Part shown: positions 9,484-16,401 of the stretch, piece after piece
How positions within the stretch are numbered: position 1 is the first letter of the stretch
Layout of the letters: every line of letters starts with the position of its first letter
Made by a program: the position numbers and the translations under genes
The notes under the pieces: model-generated
The model's database searches: none
Told to the model about the DNA's origin: nothing
What the model saw: the letters and a program-made list of their open reading frames with translations, nothing else
Source: Aulosira sp. FACHB-615
GTDB lineage: Bacteria > Cyanobacteriota > Cyanobacteriia > Cyanobacteriales > Nostocaceae
Direction of reading: 5' to 3'
Assembly: GCF_014698045.1 (NCBI RefSeq)
Contig: NZ_JACJSE010000009.1
Location: 62,001 to 126,000 of the forward strand
DNA length: 64,000 nt

Positions 9484-10854
9484 CTATGCAGCTGCTTTCA
9501 AGAGAAATTGAATACCGTGTCTGGCGCGGAGGGTAATAGATATCTGAAGTTCAATGTTTTGATCGCTAACGAGATCCAGTTGGAATTTTTGGGCGATCGT
9601 TGCTAGTAATAAAACAGCTTCCATCAGGGCGAAACTCTTACCAATACAAACACGCGGCCCATCACCGAAGGGGAAATACACACCACGAGGTAATTGTTTT
9701 TCCATATCATTAGCCCAGCGTTCTGGCTGAAACAATTCTGGTTCGGAAAAATAACGCCCATCTCGGTGCATAGCCCATTGACTAACGATTAAGTTTGTTC
9801 CTTTGGGAATAAAATAACCACCAATTTCACAATCTTGGGTTGCTTCCCGTGAAATTTCGGTTACAGGGGGATACAGCCGCATGGATTCTTTAATCACCCA
9901 ATTGGTATAAGTTAACTGGGGTAAATCAGCTAGGGTGGGTGTGCGTCCGTTTAACACTGTTTTCAGTTCTGCGCTGAGTTTTTCGCGGACATCGGGATTT
10001 TGCGCCAATTGCATGAATGTCCAAGAAAGGGCGTTAGCGGTGGTTTCGTGTCCTGCCAAAATTAATGTTACGGCTTCGTCTCGCAATTGTTTATCAGTCA
10101 TGCGGCTACCATCATCCGCATCTTCGACTTGCATCAGCATTCCCAATAAATCTTTGCCTGTTGTCCCACTGGCGCGACGCTGTTTAATGATGGCATAGAT
10201 TGTTTCATCAAATAAGGCGATCGCTTCTTGGTAACGTCTCTCCATCTCCTCAGCACTCATTTCTTGGGTATTTTGTTTTATGTCCCCAATTTCCGACAGC
10301 GCAGACATGATATCTTTGGCTGTTTGATATTCAAACCAGTTCATTGTTTCATCCAGCGCATTACCAACACTACCTGCGGCTGTATCCTGTAAATTCTGAT
10401 CAAACAGGGTTTTCATCACGATGTCGAGGGTGAGGCGCATCATGGCTGCTTGTATATCCTTCACCTCCCCATCTTGCCAAGTTTTTAACATTTGCTCGGC
10501 ATAATCCACCATCACCGCACCATAACTGTTAATCTGCTGTTGGTGGAAGACGGGTTGGGCTAGTCGTCGTTGTCGCAACCAAAAATCACCTTCACTGACT
10601 AACAAGCCATTACCTAGCACTTCATGTATTAGTTGCAGGTCTTTTGTTTTCACAAACAAGAGTCTGTCTTTTAACACTTCAGTAATATAGTCGGGATTGG
10701 TTAACAGACAAAACCATTGATCATCAAATTTCAGAGGAACGATACCTTCATATTCTTGGGTACAGCGTTGCATAAATCCCAGATGATCGCGGCTGTATTC
10801 TTCTAATGCGGTTACAGGATTGGGATGGGGTAGGGTCTGTAAATTTTTGCTCAT
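9484..10854 (-). CDS. Cytochrome P450
   Basis: A heme monooxygenase of about 456 residues with all hallmarks: the I-helix AGHETTANALSW near residue 270, ExxR as KESMRLYPP, the PERW motif (LFQPERW), and the heme loop FGDGPRVCIG with the Cys ligand near residue 403. There is no N-terminal membrane anchor, so it should be soluble. Such cyanobacterial P450s oxidise fatty acids, alkanes or terpenoids; the substrate here is unknown. Two ATGs are possible, 10869 and 10854; I prefer 10854, which has GGAG about 9 bases upstream. It is divergent from a TetR regulator 132 bp away, the probable local repressor. No ferredoxin gene is adjacent. Confidence 0.95.
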   Translation of the reverse strand: MSKNLQTLPHPNPVTALEEYSRDHLGFMQRCTQEYEGIVPLKFDDQWFCLLTNPDYITEVLKDRLLFVKTKDLQLIHEVLGNGLLVSEGDFWLRQRRLAQPVFHQQQINSYGAVMVDYAEQMLKTWQDGEVKDIQAAMMRLTLDIVMKTLFDQNLQDTAAGSVGNALDETMNWFEYQTAKDIMSALSEIGDIKQNTQEMSAEEMERRYQEAIALFDETIYAIIKQRRASGTTGKDLLGMLMQVEDADDGSRMTDKQLRDEAVTLILAGHETTANALSWTFMQLAQNPDVREKLSAELKTVLNGRTPTLADLPQLTYTNWVIKESMRLYPPVTEISREATQDCEIGGYFIPKGTNLIVSQWAMHRDGRYFSEPELFQPERWANDMEKQLPRGVYFPFGDGPRVCIGKSFALMEAVLLLATIAQKFQLDLVSDQNIELQISITLRARHGIQFLLKAAA

Positions 10855-10883
10855 TGTCAGAGACTCCATTTCAGTTGCTGGTT

Positions 10884-10929
10884 TATGTGAGCGAAGCTCA
10901 TATTTAGATAATATGAGCGTTATTCATAT
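10884..10929. promoter_or_regulatory. Candidate TetR operator palindromes between P450 and TetR genes
   Basis: Two related palindromes lie in the divergent promoter region: TGAGC-GAA-GCTCA (10888-10900) within TATG..CATA, and ATATGA-GCGTTAT-TCATAT (10911-10929). Both contain ATGAGCG-like half sites. Placement between the two start codons fits binding by the adjacent TetR protein controlling both genes. This is inference from symmetry and position. Confidence 0.45.
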
Positions 10930-10986
10930 TTGTCAACTAGAATGTGAGTAATCCTCAAATATTTATTTTCATTCTGGAGATTATGT

Positions 10987-11619
10987 ATGACTCAAAGCCC
11001 CTCAAAGCCAGTGGGAATGCGCCGCCAACCCCGACAAGCCCGCAGTCAGGAGCGAGTCAACCGGATTATAGATGTGGCAGAAAAACTGTTTATTACCCAG
11101 GGATATGATGCGACTACGACCAATGCGATCGCCTCTCAAGCTCAAATACCCATCGGTTCACTCTATCAGTTTTTCCCTGATAAAACCGCCATTGTGCAAG
11201 CTTTAGCCCTGCGCTACAGCAAACTTTTACATCAAAGATTGGCAATACTCAATCATCCTGAATGGGCAGAATTACCCTTATCTACCCTGGTTGACCATTT
11301 GATTGATATCAGTGAAAAATTTTTCTGGGAGTATCCCGGCTACTATGAGATTTTCATGCAAGTCCAAGGTGTGATACCGGAAGTGCAAGCCATTGAAGAT
11401 GCGGCTGATACGGAACTCATGGGAGATTTGGCTAGTTTACTTGCACAACGGGAAGCAGGGTTAGATCAGACTGATTATGAAGCGATCGCCTTTGTCTTGG
11501 TAAAAGCGATCGGTAATTTAATGTGGCTTTCCCTCACTCAAGAAAAACCTTTTCGACAACGGCTGATAGCAGAAATGAAGCGATTCACCCTCAGTTACTT
11601 GCAAAACTACTTAGAGTAG
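10987..11619 (+). CDS. TetR/AcrR family transcriptional regulator (next to P450)
   Basis: A 210-residue repressor. The N-terminal helix-turn-helix is clear: ARSQERVNRIIDVAEKLF, then YDATTTNAIASQAQIPIGSLYQFFPDKTAIV (residues about 35-65). The C-terminal ligand domain is alpha-helical. GGAG lies 8 bases before the ATG. Divergent placement with the P450 suggests that it senses the P450 substrate or product and represses that gene and itself. Confidence 0.93.
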   Translation: MTQSPSKPVGMRRQPRQARSQERVNRIIDVAEKLFITQGYDATTTNAIASQAQIPIGSLYQFFPDKTAIVQALALRYSKLLHQRLAILNHPEWAELPLSTLVDHLIDISEKFFWEYPGYYEIFMQVQGVIPEVQAIEDAADTELMGDLASLLAQREAGLDQTDYEAIAFVLVKAIGNLMWLSLTQEKPFRQRLIAEMKRFTLSYLQNYLE

Positions 11620-11850
11620 ACAATTGTGTAATATTTTTGTATTATGTAAGTAATACTAAGAATCCCAAGATGACAAAAATCGATGAGTTACAGATTTTCT
11701 TTCAAGAACGCAGTGCAGAATCAACCTGCCAGGGGTTCAGGTAGAGCTATTGTTCTGTTTGCTATTTAGACTAGTACAACAAGGCAAAAGGAAAAAGAAA
11801 TAATAACGATACCGCAAGACTTTTAGCAATTTCTTATGGTCACTGAGTTT

Positions 11851-11880
11851 CGGCTTCGCTCAACTACCGCGTAGCCGAAG
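11851..11880. repeat. Small dispersed palindromic repeat
   Basis: CGGCTTCGCT...GTAGCCGAAG is a short hairpin of the type scattered in Nostoc genomes. It resembles other small palindromes in this window (4567, 20425, 43688, 62445). No coding role. Confidence 0.5.
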
Positions 11881-11910
11881 TGTGGTCTATTTATTTACGC
11901 CATATTGTAC

Positions 11911-11990
11911 TAGAGCGTTTCTCAGTTGAGTGCAGTACACGTAGATGGGGGATAGAGGCTAGAGGCTAGAGGCTAGAGAAATTTACCTCA
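11911..11990. repeat. Dispersed repeat family C (TATAGCGTTTCTC end), partial copy
   Basis: The segment from AGAGCGTTTCTCAGTTGA to TTTACCTCA is a reverse-complement match to the element at 45329-45420. It contains a threefold heptamer tandem GAGGCTA (11952-11975). The far inverted end found in the other copy is missing here, so this copy is truncated. The rest of 11620-12015 has no supported gene. Confidence 0.65.
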
Positions 11991-12015
11991 GATGTGGAGT
12001 GTCAGAGTTTCTGAA

Positions 12016-12207
12016 TTAAGAACCTTGTTGAATCCACTCCCGCCCTGCTTTCTCCGCAGCTTCGGGTGTAAAGTAAAGTTTGCGCTCACCAAAAACTTCA
12101 CCACCAGGACTAATCAAGCGAAACTGCCAGCAATCAATCTCTGTGTAAAACACCAACAGAATCATCTGATGAATGGCAACAGCTAAATGAATTTTGGTAG
12201 TAGTCAT
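12016..12207 (-). CDS. Small conserved cyanobacterial protein (63 aa)
   Basis: A 63-residue protein, MTTTKIHLAVAIHQMILL, followed by CWQFRLISPGGEVFGE and YFTPEAAEKAGREWIQ. The C-terminal part (phenylalanine/tyrosine-rich strand, then an EAAEKAGREW helix) looks like a genuine small beta-beta-alpha fold. I recall similar short unnamed proteins in cyanobacteria but cannot give a function. It has an ATG start and no operon partner. Confidence 0.6.
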   Translation of the reverse strand: MTTTKIHLAVAIHQMILLVFYTEIDCWQFRLISPGGEVFGERKLYFTPEAAEKAGREWIQQGS

Positions 12208-12334
12208 TAGTGGTAGCTCAAACTCTACCCTTGTTTTATCAAACTATCTACAGGCAAAAATGCGATCGCTTCTACAAAATTCAATCTCCTGAGCCTTCTG
12301 GTAAATGCTCAGATTTAACGTGGTAAGTAGTTAA

Positions 12335-12440
12335 ACATAATTAATTACACAAAGTCATTGCGAATGGAGCGAAGCGAAATGAAGCAATCCCAGCCCTTGC
12401 GATTGCTTCGCTTCGCTCGCAATGACTGTAATTAATTTTG
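12335..12440. repeat. Hairpin repeat with AGTCATTGCGA / TCGCAATGACT ends
   Basis: The sequence AGTCATTGCGA-ATGGAGCGAAGCGA...TCGCTTCGCTCGCAATGACT folds back on itself. The symmetry extends into flanking TAATTAATTACA and TGTAATTAATT. This GTCATTGCGA/GCGAAGCAATC-type hairpin is a known widely dispersed bacterial repeat. No gene lies in 12208-12533. Confidence 0.75.
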
Positions 12441-12469
12441 CGTGGTTACTTATGCAACTTTCTCTCAAA

Positions 12470-12580
12470 CCTAACCCCCAACCCCTTCCCTACGTTCGCG
12501 CAGCGTGTCGCAGACAGGGAAGGGGGGCAAGATTCAAAGCCTCTCTCCGCTTCGGGGAGAGGTTTGGAGAGGGGTTTCAA
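12470..12580. repeat. Dispersed CCTCTCC/GGAGAGG-type repeat reaching into the PAP gene
   Basis: CTAACCCCCAACCCCTTCCC, a nested palindrome (TTCGCGCAGCGTGTCGCAGA) and GCCTCTCTCCGCTTCGGGGA follow one another. The last part, up to about 12575, is read as the final codons of the PAP/fibrillin gene. It is of the common CTAACCCC...GGAGAGGGG dispersed type. Confidence 0.65.
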
Positions 12581-13199
12581 TAATAAGTCGCACATCGCGT
12601 GATTTAGTCAGAATAAACAAACTACCATCACCGCCACGTCCAATTCTTAAGGTTTCATCCAGGTAAGTAATGTCAAGGGTGGCGACTCTACCAGCAGGAT
12701 TGTTAGCCGGAATCACCTTAAATGGATTGAGTTGCGGAGTATTAATCCCAATAATCTTCTCAACTGATAGGTAGCGTTTGTCAAAATAGACGTTGATGCG
12801 TTTGTCGGCTACAGGCTCGAAATTAGCGGTGACTCTTACATATCCTGATACTAGCCCCAGAGCATGTTTCACTTGAGCTAAATTGAAAAATCTTTTATTG
12901 CCAACATCAATCACTTGATAAACTCTACCTACCTTTAATCCTAATGGCAAGGAAGCTAAAGAACGGATTTCTCTGGCGGTGGAGTATTGCAATTGCCAAG
13001 CACCATCTAGCAAGGAAATCGCAGATACAAGCGGATGAGGGTAAGGATTAACGCTTTCTAGTTCTGTGGTTAATTGTTCAATTTCTGCGGCTGTAGTTTT
13101 GTCTAGCTGCAAATTGGTTATGGGAGAGCCATCACTGTTGATTTGGATGTTCTGAAGTGAGGCGTGCAATTTTTCTTTTGATAAGAGTTGATTAGTCAA
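12534..13199 (-). CDS. PAP/fibrillin family protein
   Basis: A 221-residue plastid-lipid-associated (fibrillin) protein. The family signature is visible: TAAEIEQLTTELESVNPYPHP, LLDGAWQLQYSTAREIRSLASLPLG, and a C-terminal LDITYLDETLRIGRGGDGSLFILTK. Fibrillins bind lipids or carotenoids at thylakoids and plastoglobule-like bodies. No ATG exists near the 5' end; TTG 13199 follows GGAAGG by 9 bases. The last 14 or so residues (ETPLQTSPRSGERL) are encoded by a dispersed GGAGAGG repeat and lie beyond the normal family end, so the natural stop was probably lost by a repeat insertion. The pyrR gene is 52 bp upstream on the same strand. Confidence 0.9.
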   Translation of the reverse strand: MTNQLLSKEKLHASLQNIQINSDGSPITNLQLDKTTAAEIEQLTTELESVNPYPHPLVSAISLLDGAWQLQYSTAREIRSLASLPLGLKVGRVYQVIDVGNKRFFNLAQVKHALGLVSGYVRVTANFEPVADKRINVYFDKRYLSVEKIIGINTPQLNPFKVIPANNPAGRVATLDITYLDETLRIGRGGDGSLFILTKSRDVRLIIETPLQTSPRSGERL

Positions 13200-13251
13200 G
13201 GGTTAAAACCTTCCTTTACTTGATACTTTGACTCCACAGTACAGAATTGAC

Positions 13252-13788
13252 TTAATCTCCAATTAACTCCACTGCATCTCGCCCATCTAAATCTTGTAAA
13301 TAAACTTTGACGACTTCTTCTTTAGCGGTGGGTAATTGTTTACCAACAAAATCTGCGTGAATTGGTACTTCTCGATGACCCCTGTCTACTAACACTGCTA
13401 AACGAATAATTTCTGGTCTACCATATTCAGTCACAGCGTTTAAAGCAGCGCGAATGGTTCTACCTTTGAAAATGACATCATCTACCAAGACGACGGTTTT
13501 TCCAGTCAAGTCAAAGGGAATGTTGGTTTTAGCAGGAGTCCGTAAGCCAATTTTGTCAAGGTCATCTCGATAAAAAGTAATATCTAAGGCTCCTACAGGT
13601 ACGCTTACACCTTCTAGGGTTTCAATTTGACGTGCTAATAGTTCTGCTAAGGGTACGCCTCTAGTATAAATACCCAGAAGTACCAATTGTGATAAATCGC
13701 GCGATCGCTCGACAATTTGGGAAGCCAAGCGAGTTAAGGTACGCCGTAAATCTTCTGATGAGAGAATTTCAACTACTTTTGCACACAT
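13252..13788 (-). CDS. pyrR: PyrR bifunctional pyrimidine regulator / uracil phosphoribosyltransferase
   Basis: A 178-residue type-I phosphoribosyltransferase. The PRPP loop is VVLVDDVIFKGRTIRAALNA (residues about 100-120), with the PyrR-type GIYTRGVPLAELLARQIE and GALDITFYRDDL. In Bacillus PyrR attenuates the pyr operon and has UPRT activity. In cyanobacteria pyr genes are dispersed, so the enzyme role may dominate; this is inference. The length is typical. It is followed by the PAP/fibrillin gene 52 bp downstream and preceded by cobD (49-bp gap), all on the minus strand. Confidence 0.95.
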   Translation of the reverse strand: MCAKVVEILSSEDLRRTLTRLASQIVERSRDLSQLVLLGIYTRGVPLAELLARQIETLEGVSVPVGALDITFYRDDLDKIGLRTPAKTNIPFDLTGKTVVLVDDVIFKGRTIRAALNAVTEYGRPEIIRLAVLVDRGHREVPIHADFVGKQLPTAKEEVVKVYLQDLDGRDAVELIGD

Positions 13789-13837
13789 AAAAAGTTTGGT
13801 TAATAGTCAATAGTCAATTGACTGATTACTTCTATCA

Positions 13838-14794
13838 TTACCTGTTTGGCAGCAAGAATAGTATAGCGATCGCTATTCCTAACCACAATAAAAAGCTGTA
13901 GCGCGTTAGTTGCAAAGCTTGATTAATGCTAGTCGGCGTAATTGGGTAAATGGCATCGCCTAACAAGGGTTTTTCTTTTGCCACACCCCGATACCAATTT
14001 ATGCCACCCATCTGCACGCCCAAAATTGCCGCATAAGCACATTCACTCCAACCAGAATTGGGACTGGGATCTAAAACGGCATCTCTGCGACATATCCGCC
14101 AAACATGCAACAGCTTACCCGATAACAGTGCCAAGGTAATTACAGTTAAACGACAAGGTAGCCAAGTTAAATAATCTTCCAACCGGGCGCTAAACCAACC
14201 TATATAAGTGTAAGGCGCTTCTTTATAACCCACCATTGAATCTAAGGTACTGCTGGCTTTATAGGCCAAAGCCAAAGGAACTGCACCTAAATTTGGCAAG
14301 CAAGCACCAACAGCAGCATAAAACAATGGAGCCATAACTCCATCGGTGGCATTTTCGGTGACTGTTTCTAACACAGCCCGCAAAATTTCTGCTTCTGAAA
14401 GGTTTTGGGTATCTCGACCAACATAATTACTTAAAGCTTGACGCGCCTCGGATAAATTACCCGCAATTAAAGGTTGTAAAACATCAGTGGCGGCGGTTCG
14501 TAAACTTCTCAAGGCAAAACAACTAGCCAAAATAATACTTTCTATAACTATGGCCAATATTGGATGTAACCATTGGGCAACTTGAATGATTAACCAACCG
14601 ATGCCACCACTACCAATAATTACAATCATCGCCAGGAAAATTCCCGCGATTCTTTGTGTTATGGAATTTTGACATATCGATAATGCAAATTTTGTGAAGC
14701 GAGAAATTATCCATCCCATAACTTGGACTGGATGCGGCCAACCCCAAGGATCACCTATTAAGAAATCTAAAATTGCGGCGATGATTAATGTCAT
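13838..14794 (-). CDS. cobD: Adenosylcobinamide-phosphate synthase CobD/CbiB
   Basis: An integral membrane enzyme of about 318 residues that attaches aminopropanol (phosphate) to cobyric acid in cobalamin synthesis. Signature parts: AAILDFLIGDPWGWPHPVQVMG at the N-terminus, YVGRDTQNLSEAEILRAVLETVTENATDGVMAPLFY in the middle, and ALAYKASSTLDSMVGYK. I chose ATG 14794 (MTLIIAAILDF). The longer frame from 14815 adds MTKDKGQ, which is encoded by a TTTGTCC short tandem repeat. No other cob genes are in the window, so this is a dispersed pathway gene. Confidence 0.95.
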   Translation of the reverse strand: MTLIIAAILDFLIGDPWGWPHPVQVMGWIISRFTKFALSICQNSITQRIAGIFLAMIVIIGSGGIGWLIIQVAQWLHPILAIVIESIILASCFALRSLRTAATDVLQPLIAGNLSEARQALSNYVGRDTQNLSEAEILRAVLETVTENATDGVMAPLFYAAVGACLPNLGAVPLALAYKASSTLDSMVGYKEAPYTYIGWFSARLEDYLTWLPCRLTVITLALLSGKLLHVWRICRRDAVLDPSPNSGWSECAYAAILGVQMGGINWYRGVAKEKPLLGDAIYPITPTSINQALQLTRYSFLLWLGIAIAILFLLPNR

Positions 14795-14826
14795 TTGTCC
14801 TTTGTCCTTTGTCATCAGTCATTGGT
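14786..14826. repeat. Heptameric short tandem repeat (GTCATTT/GTCCTTT)
   Basis: Units such as TCATTTG-TCCTTTG-TCCTTTG-TCATCAG-TCATTGG overlap the start of cobD. They are of the short tandemly repeated type known from heterocystous cyanobacteria. The repeat creates an artificial upstream start for cobD. Confidence 0.7.
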
Positions 14827-14856
14827 CGGGAGTATTGCTAATGACTAATGGCCATT

Positions 14857-15020
14857 GACCCTCCGAATTTTAGATTTTGGATTTTGGATTCTTTAGGGTA
14901 CAAGCCCCACCCCATGTGTCTGTAAAAATCTAAAATCGTTAATCCAAAATCCCCAAGCCCCGCACCCTTGTGGTCGGGGTCAATCCAAAATCGCAAATCT
15001 AAAATCCAAAATTACTTGAC
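14857..15020. repeat. Long dispersed repeat family D, short copy (inverted relative to 43782-44087)
   Basis: This 164-bp stretch is the reverse complement of 43782-44087 along nearly its whole length. Shared blocks include TGACCCTCCGAATTTTAGAT, GGGTACAAGCCCCACCCC, AGCCCCGCACCCTTGTGGTC and the AAAATCCAAAATTACTTGAC end. It lacks a 135-bp segment present in the other copy, and its end meets the stop codon of the Rrf2 gene. It contains no gene. Confidence 0.88.
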
Positions 15021-15463
15021 TAAACCACAAAACTTGCTTCTTCTCCTAAAGATGCTTGCCAACTGCGGGCATCGTAATAGAGATCAGCTAGGGTAATACT
15101 GTATAAAGCTTCTTTAAGTTTTTGGTTGAGTCTTTGCCAAAGAGTGTATGTTACCCAATCTTCTGCTTGTATTGGTGTTGGGTGGCGATCAGGAATATGG
15201 GTAATAGTTTCACCGACGGCTTCTAATATTTGTCCGATAGAGATTTCTTTGGGTTCTCTTGCTAGTTGGTAGCCACCAATGCTGCCCCGAATTGATTTGA
15301 CTAACCCCGAACGGCGCATTTCTATTAGTAATTTTTCCAGGTATGGTGCTGGAATGTCTTGACGTTGAGCGATCGCTCTGACAGATACTGGCCCATAATC
15401 TGGCTGTAAGCTTAAATCTAGCAATGCTTTGACACTGTAATGTCCTTTGGTAGTTAGTTTCAT
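15020..15463 (-). CDS. Rrf2 family transcriptional regulator
   Basis: A 147-residue winged-helix regulator. It starts MKLTTKGHYSVKALLDLSL, followed by ISPxYLEKLL-like IPAPYLEKLLIEMRRSGLVKS and the wing RGSIGGYQLAREP. The effector region (residues 85-147) has no cysteine at all, so the iron-sulfur ligands of IscR are absent; it may bind a cluster with other residues or none. It resembles the single Rrf2 proteins kept in most cyanobacteria (Slr0846 type), linked to redox or iron-sulfur control; that assignment is from memory. The stop codon abuts repeat family D. Confidence 0.9.
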   Translation of the reverse strand: MKLTTKGHYSVKALLDLSLQPDYGPVSVRAIAQRQDIPAPYLEKLLIEMRRSGLVKSIRGSIGGYQLAREPKEISIGQILEAVGETITHIPDRHPTPIQAEDWVTYTLWQRLNQKLKEALYSITLADLYYDARSWQASLGEEASFVV

Positions 15464-15467
15464 TATT

Positions 15468-15530
15468 TTTTAGTCAAGAGTCAAAAGTCAATAGTCAATG
15501 CTCAATGGTCAATAGTCACAAGTTAGAAAA
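15468..15530. repeat. Short tandem repeat (GTCAATA heptamers)
   Basis: Degenerate heptamers, AGTCAAG-AGTCAAA-AGTCAAT-AGTCAAT and onwards to GGTCAATAGTCAC, occupy the region just upstream of the Rrf2 start codon. The same type recurs at 13802-13820, 16318-16401, 42560-42575, 43611-43626, 44180-44206 and 57950-58010, nearly always within 60 bp of a gene end. Confidence 0.8.
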
Positions 15531-15900
15531 TTACTAATAAATAGATTTTGCCTTTGACTGTGGACTATGGATTATTGACTCAAAATCAGGGTTGCTTATC
15601 ATCTTATGTTCCCAGAAGCAAGCTGACTGAGTAGATAAACTTTTTTGCCTTAGTTTAAAAAACTTAAACAATTATAGTTTAGCAGTTTTTTCCAAACTAT
15701 ATATAGCCATCAGCATTAGTCGATATCTAAACAATAGATTGTCTTGACATTATTGATAATTGTGCAACAATTCTGGCTAGGATTGTAATATACTTGGCTA
15801 GGTTGATATAAAAACGAATGAATTTTGTTCCTATCAACTCAACCTCAGCTAAAATAAAATCGATTCAACTACTTCAACCATTCATTTTCAACCTAAGTTG
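15531..15900. other. Divergent promoter region between Rrf2 and cyAbrB genes
   Basis: About 370 bp of AT-rich DNA holds the promoters of both regulators. A TTGACA is present at 15744-15749, but without a convincing -10 at standard spacing. AAACTTAAACAATTATAGTT and similar AT stretches occur. I see no small gene. Confidence 0.4.
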
Positions 15901-16314
15901 ATGCCTAAACAGAAAAAAATTGAACCCCTAGTTGGGGAGGATCTGCTCAAAAAAGTCAAAGAGCTAGAGAACCTTAGCAAAGAAGAAAAAGCTAAGGAGT
16001 GCGGCTACTATACCGTGACCAAAAATGGTATAGAGCGTGTCAATATGATGAAATTTTTGAATGCTCTCATTGATGCTGAAGGCATTCAGTTAGATAGTGC
16101 GCCGAATGCAAATGGACGCGGTGGACGCAGTGCCAGCTATCGGATTAGTGTGCAATCTAACGGTAACTTACTGATTGGTTCTGCTTACACAAAACAGATG
16201 AATCTCAAGCCCGGTGACGAGTTTCTGATCACTTTAGGTAAGAAACACATTCGCCTGCGCCAAGTAGATCCAGAAGACAGAGAAGGTATTGAGGAAATCG
16301 AAGCCTCAGCATAA
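15901..16314 (+). CDS. AbrB-like transcriptional regulator (cyAbrB)
   Basis: A 137-residue cyanobacterial AbrB protein, a global DNA-binding regulator of nitrogen, carbon and redox genes. The N-terminal half has VGEDLLKKVKELENLSKEEK and ECGYYTVTKNGIERVN; the C-terminal AbrB-like swapped-hairpin domain reads ASYRISVQSNGNLLIGSAYT and LKPGDEFLITLGKKHIRL. Unlike Bacillus AbrB, the DNA-binding domain is C-terminal, as is typical for cyAbrB. The CGYYTVTKNG form suggests the cyAbrB2 (Sll0822-like) clade; this is from memory. I start at ATG 15901 (MPKQKK) rather than the TTG three bases upstream. Confidence 0.93.
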   Translation: MPKQKKIEPLVGEDLLKKVKELENLSKEEKAKECGYYTVTKNGIERVNMMKFLNALIDAEGIQLDSAPNANGRGGRSASYRISVQSNGNLLIGSAYTKQMNLKPGDEFLITLGKKHIRLRQVDPEDREGIEEIEASA

Positions 16315-16317
16315 TAA

Positions 16318-16401
16318 ATAGTCAAGAGTGCAAAGTCAAGAGTCAAGAGTCAATAGAAATCATGACTATTAACTATTGATCATTGACCATTGACTTTTGA
16401 C
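16318..16401. repeat. Short tandem repeat array with internal inversion (GTCAAGA / TTGACCA)
   Basis: Heptamers AGTCAAG on one side and ATTGACC/ATTGACT on the other face each other, so the array can form a hairpin between the converging cyAbrB and ClC genes. The last part overlaps the ClC stop region. Confidence 0.7.

Noticed and set aside
11523..11744. 73-codon frame overlapping the 3' end of the TetR gene
   Set aside because: Half of it is an out-of-frame reading of the TetR gene; the rest has no recognisable pattern.
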